A stretch of 5,941 nt of DNA from assembly GCA_003650975.1 (NCBI GenBank), contig QMSU01000070.1:1-5941 (forward strand), given 5' to 3'. The notes beneath the pieces are model-generated. The model saw nothing but the letters and a program-made list of their open reading frames with translations, did no database searches and was not told the origin of the DNA. Shown here piece by piece: positions 1 through 4,240 of the stretch (position 1 is its first letter; every line of letters starts with the position of its first letter). The position numbers and the translations under genes are program-made. Origin of the DNA: Thermoplasmata archaeon (lineage in GTDB: Archaea; Thermoplasmatota; E2; UBA202; JdFR-43).

Positions 1-503
1 CGGAGAATATAAAGGTATATACTGAGGAAGGTGGGGAGGAAGATGAATCGGAGGTCATAATAGGACATCTTCTTGATTACGAAAGAAAGGATGAGGATAT
101 GCCCGAATCTGTTGATACAGGCCGCATTCTCATTCTTGATGAAATAAAAATAAAAAAACCAAAGGTGGACGCAAAAATATCCATTGAATCCAGTGAGGCA
201 TACGGAAAATTTGCAGATATGGACACCAGAAAGTTGAAAGAGATAATAAACAAAATAGAGGAAATCGGCGCGAATGTTGTGCTTGTGAAAGGAGAGATAG
301 ATGAAAGAGCAGCAAAGATGCTGGCGGAAAGAGGAATAATGGCCTTTGAGAAGGTCAGCGAGGAAGACCTAAAGGCGGTGGCAAAAAGCACGGGGGCGAC
401 ACCAACAACCATGGAGAATATAGGCAGGGAATATCTTGGAGGGAGCGGAAATGTTGTGGCCGATGAAAATGCCGGCTGTACGGGCGGCGTGTGTCATGTG
501 TAG
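1..503 (+). CDS. Thermosome (TCP-1/cpn60)-like protein, apical-domain part; 5' end outside window, ends at in-frame TAG
   Basis: Group II chaperonins are ATP-driven protein-folding chambers in the cytosol. The first full codon is at base 3, and 166 residues are visible before TAG 501-503. The visible part matches the thermosome apical domain: a MPESVDTGRILILDE-like strand pair (about residues 33-47), the KPKVDAKISI strand (52-61), the helical-protrusion helix running into KIEEIGANVVLVKGEID (84-100), then MLAERGIMAFEKVSEEDL (106-123) and KSTGA (128-132). The equatorial N-terminal half with the ATP-binding GDGTT motif would lie left of the window. After YLGGSGN the sequence departs from the family and ends in a short tail with C159 and C164 (a CX4C pair). 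In a normal thermosome the chain would continue into the intermediate and equatorial domains. Here the same reading frame resumes directly after the TAG as the next cistron. Family membership is confident. Whether this is a complete C-terminus is uncertain, because amber read-through or a nonsense mutation are alternatives. Confidence 0.85.
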   Translation, partial: ENIKVYTEEGGEEDESEVIIGHLLDYERKDEDMPESVDTGRILILDEIKIKKPKVDAKISIESSEAYGKFADMDTRKLKEIINKIEEIGANVVLVKGEIDERAAKMLAERGIMAFEKVSEEDLKAVAKSTGATPTTMENIGREYLGGSGNVVADENAGCTGGVCHV

Positions 504-510
504 GTGGTGA
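501..510 (+). promoter_or_regulatory. In-frame TAG merged with an SD-like sequence for the downstream cistron
   Basis: The TAG stop (501-503) overlaps aggtggtga (502-510), which differs by one base from the archaeal SD aggaggtga. The core aggtgg (502-507) leaves 5 bases before ATG 513. The frame is unchanged on both sides of the TAG, so terminating ribosomes could restart immediately, or a suppressing tRNA could produce a single chain. The SD match favours coupled re-initiation. Confidence 0.55.
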
Positions 511-512
511 AA

Positions 513-1253
513 ATGCTGAGGATTGAGAATGTTAAGGATGGAAACGTTGTAACGCTACATATACGTGGCTTCAATGAAAAGAATGAAATCTTGATTGAGA
601 AATATGTGAAGAAAGCTGTTAAAGCAGCCATGGACGCACTGAAGGAGGGGGCGTTGCCTGGAGGAGGCGCCGCAAAGGTGGCGGTGGCAAAGAAGATAAG
701 GGAGAGTGCCATGAAAGAAAGAAACAAGCAGTCGATGGCCATGGAGGAGTTCGCTTCTGCCTTGGAAGATGTGGTAAAGGCAATGGCTCGCAACATGGGC
801 TTTGATAAGGAGATAGCAATTGCAGAGATGAAAAAGGAGATGAAGAATGGAAAAATAAAAGGGCTTTCCAGCGAGGGGGTAAAGGAAATGCCCACCCTTC
901 GCTCCTTTTCTCTGGAAAAATCAGAAATTGAAAGGGCCGGTGAAGCAAGCATTATGATGATAAGGATAAGCGATGTTTTGAGTGCAAAACCGTTGGTGAA
1001 GAAATCAAAGTATGGTGCAAATGGTGGTGTTATAATATACACAAGCACAGGATGCCCATACTGTACAAAGGCAAAGGCATATCTTAGGGGCAAAGGCATA
1101 TCCTTTAAGGAAATAAATGTTTCTGAAAATCCCGCGGCGATACAGGAAATGATAAGGAAAAGCGGGCAGACAGGGACTCCGGTGATGGATATAAAGGGCA
1201 ACATAATTGTTGGCTATGACATTGCGAGAATAGAGGCAGCATTGAGGAAATGA
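513..1253 (+). CDS. Thermosome-like equatorial domain fused to a C-terminal glutaredoxin (YruB-like) domain
   Basis: The product is 246 residues from ATG 513, chosen for the SD at 502-507; GTG 504 and 507 are weaker starts. Residues 1 to about 165 match the C-terminal half of group II chaperonins: VVTLHIRG (12-19) before the intermediate-domain helix, LPGGGAA (48-54), a helix with FASALE and N94/G96/D98 matching the family NxGxD, and the terminal RISDV strand (151-155). Two features are odd. The conserved catalytic Asp of the EDAL motif aligns with K34, and the usual GVDVFTG segment is replaced by an unrelated stretch, so ATP hydrolysis is probably impaired. Residues 171-246 form a full glutaredoxin fold with active-site CPYC (181-184), cis-proline TP (222-223) and a terminal VGYD. 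Such domains reduce or form disulfides in the cytosol. The frame is continuous with the upstream apical-domain cistron, so the two parts probably act together. Domain calls are confident; the function is inferred. Confidence 0.85.
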   Translation: MLRIENVKDGNVVTLHIRGFNEKNEILIEKYVKKAVKAAMDALKEGALPGGGAAKVAVAKKIRESAMKERNKQSMAMEEFASALEDVVKAMARNMGFDKEIAIAEMKKEMKNGKIKGLSSEGVKEMPTLRSFSLEKSEIERAGEASIMMIRISDVLSAKPLVKKSKYGANGGVIIYTSTGCPYCTKAKAYLRGKGISFKEINVSENPAAIQEMIRKSGQTGTPVMDIKGNIIVGYDIARIEAALRK

Positions 1254-1260
1254 AAAAGTG

Positions 1261-1270
1261 CATTAATAAC
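1261..1270 (+). promoter_or_regulatory. Candidate TATA-like box upstream of small ORF / hairpin region
   Basis: The AT-rich cattaataac lies just after the chaperonin-glutaredoxin stop. An archaeal TATA box here would place a transcription start near 1290, immediately before the small ORF start at 1297 and the first hairpin at 1299. This is a sequence-only guess. Confidence 0.25.
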
Positions 1271-1296
1271 TCGGTTTTCTCGTAGGAGGGAGTTTC

Positions 1297-1434
1297 ATGG
1301 TACAACAGCATTCCCGTTGTGCCCTTTCATTGGCCCTTTGGCCTCCACCCATCATGTGGGCTACCCACACTCCATACCATGCTTTTTGCACGTTCGTACG
1401 AAAGACGGTGGGAGTGGTTCCTGCCATGGTATGA
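1297..1434 (+). CDS. Possible 45-aa small protein with a strong ribosome binding site
   Basis: ATG 1297 follows aggagg (1284-1289) with 7 bases between, one of the best SD arrangements in the window, and the frame stays open for 45 codons to TGA 1432-1434. The predicted peptide is rich in Pro, Thr, His and Trp. It has a hydrophobic middle (ALSLALWPPPIMW) and a mildly hydrophobic end (VGVVPAMV). I recognise no family. The ORF coincides almost exactly with a set of inverted repeats, and ATGGTA occurs at both its beginning and its end, so the DNA may be selected for RNA structure rather than for the peptide. The composition differs from the neighbouring genes, which are rich in charged residues. 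This could be a real small membrane-associated peptide, a leader peptide, or chance. Confidence 0.3.
   Translation: MVQQHSRCALSLALWPPPIMWATHTPYHAFCTFVRKTVGVVPAMV
1299..1433 (+). ncRNA. Candidate structured RNA: chain of hairpins in the intergenic region
   Basis: Four complementary elements were found by eye. (1) 1299-1306 pairs with 1316-1323, 8 bp with one U-G and a 9-base loop. (2) ggcc 1332-1335 pairs with 1340-1343. (3) tgtggg 1355-1360 pairs with cccaca 1364-1369. (4) cataccatg 1373-1381 pairs with catggtatg 1425-1433, a perfect 9 bp that encloses the palindrome ttcgtacgaa (1393-1402). Segment 1375-1381 could instead pair with catggta at 1296-1302, which covers the small ORF start codon. 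A T-run (1465-1469) follows and could end a transcript. It matches no RNA family I know (not tRNA, RNase P or SRP RNA). Structure may be real; the class is unknown. Confidence 0.3.
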
Positions 1435-1510
1435 ACGCTTCTCATTGGATGAACATGTACACCCTTTTTCGCTTCCCTTATATCGACAGTGTCACACTTT
1501 CTCTTCCCAA

Positions 1511-1548
1511 ACTTTATAGACTAGTAACAATTGGATATTTCAGGGTGA
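1511..1548 (+). promoter_or_regulatory. TATA-like box and SD for the 82-aa hypothetical gene
   Basis: The TATA-like actttataga (1511-1520) predicts a start of transcription near 1540. The SD gggtga (1543-1548) lies 4 bases before ATG 1553, so the leader would be about 12 bases long and made mostly of the SD. Gene 1553-1801 therefore looks independently transcribed. Confidence 0.4.
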
Positions 1549-1552
1549 AAAA

Positions 1553-1801
1553 ATGAGAAGGATGATGACCATAGCCATTGCCGGGATGGTACTCGGAGTG
1601 GTGATGGCCGGTGCCGGCATTGTGGGAGTGGACCATGAACTGGTGAAATCAGCAAAATATTATGGAATTGTCTCTGTGGGGATGGGGAATAACGCATCGT
1701 TTCTGGCACCCATGCCGATAAACTATTCTATCATTCAGCTGTATGCGCCGTATTCCACCCATGATTTTTTCGCCACACCCCGCATGATAAGCACCGATTG
1801 A
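1553..1801 (+). CDS. Small hypothetical membrane-anchored or secreted protein
   Basis: The product is 82 residues; ATG 1553 was chosen because of the SD gggtga at 1543-1548. The N-terminus has basic residues (MRRMM) followed by one hydrophobic segment (about residues 5-26, TIAIAGMVLGVVMAGAGIVG). This is typical of a signal peptide or a single membrane anchor, so the remaining 55 or so residues probably face the outside. That part is polar to aromatic (KYYGIVSVGMGNNASF, then INYSIIQLYAPYST) with no catalytic motif I recognise. It precedes an exported hydrolase by 121 bases, and that gene seems to have its own TATA box, so an operon is not assured. It might be the truncated remnant of a longer surface protein, but no matching coding sequence follows in another frame that I could see. 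Confidence 0.5.
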   Translation: MRRMMTIAIAGMVLGVVMAGAGIVGVDHELVKSAKYYGIVSVGMGNNASFLAPMPINYSIIQLYAPYSTHDFFATPRMISTD

Positions 1802-1892
1802 GACATTGCCAATCCATCTTTCCCCGTTTTTCATTTTGGAACGGTTCGGCGTGCAACAAAAAGCAATGGATAAAGATATTAACGCAATGACC

Positions 1893-1900
1893 ATTTATAA
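1893..1900 (+). promoter_or_regulatory. TATA-like box for the serine hydrolase gene
   Basis: The atttataa is centred about 26 bases before ATG 1923. That is the spacing expected if transcription begins at or next to the start codon, giving a leaderless mRNA. A weak gagg (1912-1915) also lies at SD distance, so a leadered transcript from a further upstream box (near 1869-1880) remains possible. Confidence 0.35.
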
Positions 1901-1922
1901 CAGAAGATGGCGAGGAAATGAG

Positions 1923-3110
1923 ATGAAAACGATAAAACCCTATGCAGCAGTGGGTGTTGCCTTTCTTTTTCTTATTTCATCAGCCGCGCAGGGCGTTCAT
2001 CACCAGACTGCGGCTCAATCAATAGAGAAACCGGAACAGGAAGGAAAGGAACCATTTGACCTGCTGATGGAAACACTGATGAAAATAATCCATACACCAT
2101 CTTTATCCGCATGTATCATCAAGGAAGATGATGTGGTGTGGGCAAAGGGATATGGCTGGTATGACATTGAAAACAGAAAACCTTCCAGTGAAAACACACT
2201 TTATATGATTGCCTCCATTTCAAAGACCATTACTGCCACAGCGCTGATGCAGCTTTATGAAGAGAGGATGTTCGGCCTTGATGATGATGTGAACGACTAT
2301 CTCCCCTTCCCCCTGAGAAATCCCCATTACCCTGATGAACCGATTACCTTCCGGATGCTGCTTTCCCACCGGTCAAGCCTCGCGGAGGACCCGCCAGAAT
2401 TCTATCAGTATTTCCCCGGAGACTGCCCCATCCCCATCTATCCATGGCTTGAAACCTATCTGGTACCCGGTGGGGAAAACTACACCTCAGAAATATGGTC
2501 AGATGATCGTCCCGGTGATGCATTTCACTATGCAAATGTGGGATTTGGCGTCATAGGATATCTGGTGGAGCGGCTATCAGGCATACCGTTTGACCAGTAC
2601 TGCAGGGAACATATTTTCATCCCTCTCGGCATGTTCAATACCAGTTTTCGCCTTGCCGATGTTGATGTTGACAACCTTGCCATCCCCTACCGATTCTCAC
2701 TTGGGAGATATATTCCCTACGAACATTTTGGCTATATCGATTATCCCGCCGGAAGCGTGAGAACCTCTGTTTCTGAGCTATCACGTTTCGCAATTGCCCA
2801 CATGCATGGCGGGGTGTATAATGATGTTTGGGTGCTTGATGATGAAACCGTGGAGATGATGCATGCCATACACTATCCAGGAAACCCATACGGTTTGGGA
2901 TGGGTGGTGTGGAATGCCTCAAATGGAGACCGATTTATCGGCCATACCGGAGGAGACCGGGGCGTGACCACCAGCCTGAGCATACGGCTATCCGATAATG
3001 TGGCGGTCATGTATTTTATCAATGCATCCCCACACGGCCTTCTCGGTGTGCTTGCCTGGAAGCTTGTGGAGAACATGCTTTTGTGGAAGGCAGACCATAT
3101 GATGACATAA
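1923..3110 (+). CDS. Exported serine hydrolase, beta-lactamase/PBP4*-like family (class C fold)
   Basis: The product is 395 residues, normal for the family. Members are serine acyl-enzyme hydrolases acting as esterases, D-amino-acid peptidases or class C beta-lactamases. ATG 1923 is preferred over an in-frame extension to 1806 because it opens directly on a signal peptide (basic MKTIK, then hydrophobic to about residue 23), so the enzyme acts outside the cytoplasmic membrane. All three catalytic motifs are present: SISK (S98 nucleophile, K101), YAN (Y203, N205) and HTG (341-343, in place of KTG), followed by GDRGVTTS. Supporting family segments include the LLSHRSSL stretch (147-153), which is the usual LLTHTSGL position with the glycine missing, and NVGFGVIGYLVERLSG just after YAN. 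The C-terminal part after the HTG motif is short, with no extra domain. An archaeal cell has no murein, so the natural substrate is unknown. The gene converges on the CPBP protease gene with a 30-base gap. Confidence 0.92.
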   Translation: MKTIKPYAAVGVAFLFLISSAAQGVHHQTAAQSIEKPEQEGKEPFDLLMETLMKIIHTPSLSACIIKEDDVVWAKGYGWYDIENRKPSSENTLYMIASISKTITATALMQLYEERMFGLDDDVNDYLPFPLRNPHYPDEPITFRMLLSHRSSLAEDPPEFYQYFPGDCPIPIYPWLETYLVPGGENYTSEIWSDDRPGDAFHYANVGFGVIGYLVERLSGIPFDQYCREHIFIPLGMFNTSFRLADVDVDNLAIPYRFSLGRYIPYEHFGYIDYPAGSVRTSVSELSRFAIAHMHGGVYNDVWVLDDETVEMMHAIHYPGNPYGLGWVVWNASNGDRFIGHTGGDRGVTTSLSIRLSDNVAVMYFINASPHGLLGVLAWKLVENMLLWKADHMMT

Positions 3111-3140
3111 CGAAGGATGGCACGCACAACACTTCTCTTC

Positions 3141-3794
3141 TCAACCACTCATATACAGCGCCAAAAGGCCGATGAAATTGTAGCTGAAATGGGCAGCTAT
3201 AGGCGCCCAGGTGTTCTTGCACCGGTGCATCAGAAATCCAAGCACAAGGCCAAAGAGAAAGGGCATCACCACCTGAAGGAAGGTGCCATATTCAAGATGG
3301 GCAAGTGCAAAAAGTGTCGATGATGCGAGCACCGCAGGAGTGAAGCCGATTCGTTCCTCCATCTGCATATGCAGAAGCCCCCGGAAGAACACCTCCTCGC
3401 TTACCGCAGACAACAGCGGAATGAGAATGAGCGAGATAACACTCAATTGTTTCCCTATCTGCTCCGCCAACGGATTCTCTTCTTCATAGCCGGTGAGGAG
3501 GAGCACCGCACTGGTTGCAAGGAGAAAGGCCATGGCTGCAAATGTGCCATATATGAGTGACCGTGCGGTTCCCTCCTTCCTGAAATAGAGGCGCTCGAAC
3601 ACATCGCCGCCATAATACAGATAGATGAATGCCATGGAAGCGCCGACCATGATAAAGACATTGAAGGCCAGCGAGAAGAAGAGCATCGTCTCATTGAAAG
3701 TGTATTCGATGCCGGCGGTGAGGCTGAGCACAGCGGAGCCATATATTAGAAGGAGCGTGAGCACCAGTATCACATAAGCTGCAACCTTTCCCAT
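3141..3794 (-). CDS. CPBP family intramembrane metalloprotease (CAAX/Abi type)
   Basis: The product is 217 residues. It is a multi-pass membrane protein with hydrophobic segments at about 5-27, 38-60, 79-101, 117-131, 152-166, 173-190 and 197-215. The diagnostic CPBP motifs are all present: EEVFFR (E133, E134, R138), FALAH (F162, H166) and HFSYN (H202, N206). The glutamates and histidines form the metal or activated-water site in the membrane, as in Rce1-type proteases. In prokaryotes the family members have varied and mostly unknown targets, including bacteriocin self-immunity and peptide maturation. ATG 3794 has no SD. An AT-rich box 25-30 bases upstream suggests a leaderless transcript, divergent from the tRNA-Pro gene. 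The neighbours do not show the target; the exported hydrolase next door is convergent, not co-transcribed. The family call is strong and the role is unknown. Confidence 0.92.
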   Translation of the reverse strand: MGKVAAYVILVLTLLLIYGSAVLSLTAGIEYTFNETMLFFSLAFNVFIMVGASMAFIYLYYGGDVFERLYFRKEGTARSLIYGTFAAMAFLLATSAVLLLTGYEEENPLAEQIGKQLSVISLILIPLLSAVSEEVFFRGLLHMQMEERIGFTPAVLASSTLFALAHLEYGTFLQVVMPFLFGLVLGFLMHRCKNTWAPIAAHFSYNFIGLLALYMSG

Positions 3795-3836
3795 CAGCAG
3801 AAAAGTTTTTTATGCTTTTCTATTTTACGGTGGAAG
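3795..3836. promoter_or_regulatory. Shared divergent promoter region for the CPBP gene (minus) and tRNA-Pro (plus)
   Basis: Only 42 bases separate the two genes. On the plus strand, tttttatg (about 3807-3814) sits 26 bases before the tRNA 5' end, as expected for an archaeal TATA box. On the minus strand, an A-rich gtaaaatagaaaa (3828-3816) lies 25-30 bases before the CPBP start codon. The two boxes are within about 15 bases of each other, so factor binding at one could hinder the other. Confidence 0.4.
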
Positions 3837-3911
3837 GGGCCCGTGGGGTAGCTTGGTCAATCCTTTTGGCTTTGGGAGCCAGAAACTCCGGTTCAAATCC
3901 GGGCGGGCCCA
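3837..3911 (+). tRNA. tRNA-Pro, anticodon UGG
   Basis: The 75-base gene folds into a full cloverleaf. The acceptor GGGCCCG (3837-3843) pairs with CGGGCCC (3904-3910), with A 3911 as discriminator. The D arm contains GGGTAGCTTGGT. The anticodon stem TTGGC (3866-3870) pairs with GCCAG (3878-3882) around loop TTTGGGA, giving anticodon TGG at 3873-3875 with G37. The T stem TCCGG (3887-3891) pairs with CCGGG (3899-3903) around TTCAAAT. There is no intron, and CCA is not encoded, so it is added after transcription. It is followed by a short T-run. The UGG anticodon reads CCA and, by wobble, other proline codons. Confidence 0.96.
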
Positions 3912-3978
3912 TTTTCCCCTTCTCTGGAAATTTTGGCGATAATACCCCTCTCAACCCATTTATCGATTTTATAGAAGT

Positions 3979-3987
3979 AGGAGGTGA
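3979..3987 (+). promoter_or_regulatory. Near-perfect SD for the mini-ORF at 3993
   Basis: The aggaggtga (3979-3987) matches the archaeal 16S anti-SD without mismatch and ends 5 bases before GTG 3993. It is the strongest ribosome binding site in the window, which is the main reason to take the mini-ORF seriously. Confidence 0.5.
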
Positions 3988-3992
3988 TTTTT

Positions 3993-4076
3993 GTGGTTAA
4001 CGTAGTAGTATCTATTTCTGAAAAGGAAAAGGAATTGTTGAAGAAACAGGAGGAAAATAGAGAGGAACGGTTATAG
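3993..4076 (+). CDS. Mini-ORF of 27 aa with strong SD, ending in TAG; possible small protein or gene remnant
   Basis: GTG 3993 starts a 27-residue peptide. A short beta-like start (VNVVVSIS) is followed by a highly charged helix (EKEKELLKKQEENREE), and TAG 4074-4076 ends it. This resembles the opening of small archaeal DNA-binding or antitoxin-type proteins, but it is too short to assign. Beyond the TAG the same frame is open for 20 more codons, to TAA 4137-4139. A +1 frame (open 4042 to about 4168) also reads through the region. Possibilities are a true micro-protein, an amber read-through product of about 48 residues, or the head of a decayed gene. It lies between tRNA-Pro and the PEPCK gene on the same strand. 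Confidence 0.35.
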   Translation: MVNVVVSISEKEKELLKKQEENREERL

Positions 4077-4240
4077 CAATCACCATGTGACCCTGTTCAT
4101 TTACGAGAATGTACTGGAAGTGTATTGGAGAAGCGGTAACGAAAGATTGTTACACATGGATGGATGAAAAGCGGGTACTCACCCAAGGTTTTTTTCAAAA
4201 ATTCCGGGAAAATATTGTATATGAATAACCCATTATCCAC
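4077..4240 (+). other. Intergenic stretch upstream of the PEPCK gene; only short unsupported ORFs
   Basis: This stretch holds several short overlapping frames, such as ATG 4109 to TAA 4226-4228 (39 codons) and the end of a +1 frame from the mini-ORF. None has an SD or a recognisable motif. It may be the decayed remainder of a small gene that began at 3993. The last 30 bases contain the PEPCK promoter. Confidence 0.4.
4209..4216 (+). promoter_or_regulatory. TATA-like box for the PEPCK-like gene (leaderless)
   Basis: The aaaatatt, preceded by a purine-rich cggg that could serve as BRE, is centred about 28 bases before ATG 4241. There is no SD before that ATG, and an in-frame TAA at 4226-4228 rules out a longer product. 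Transcription would begin at or beside the start codon. Confidence 0.4.

Noticed and set aside
494..1204. Long minus-strand ORF (236 codons) opposite the chaperonin-glutaredoxin gene
   Set aside because: It is the antisense shadow of a clearly homologous plus-strand gene; its translation is an artefact-like hydrophobic sequence with no motif.
1263..1445. Minus-strand 60-codon ORF in the intergenic hairpin region
   Set aside because: No SD, no motif, and it covers the inverted repeats; the plus-strand ORF at 1297 has a far better initiation signal.
1806..1922. Longer N-terminus for the serine hydrolase (start at 1806)
   Set aside because: The extension would bury the clear signal peptide that begins at ATG 1923, and its residues look like translated intergenic DNA.
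3837..3911. tRNA 3' end as an integration (att) site
   Set aside because: No second copy of the tRNA 3' sequence and no integrase-like gene is seen in the window.
3812..4000. 62-codon plus-strand ORF across the tRNA
   Set aside because: It runs through the complete tRNA-Pro gene and is a chance open frame.
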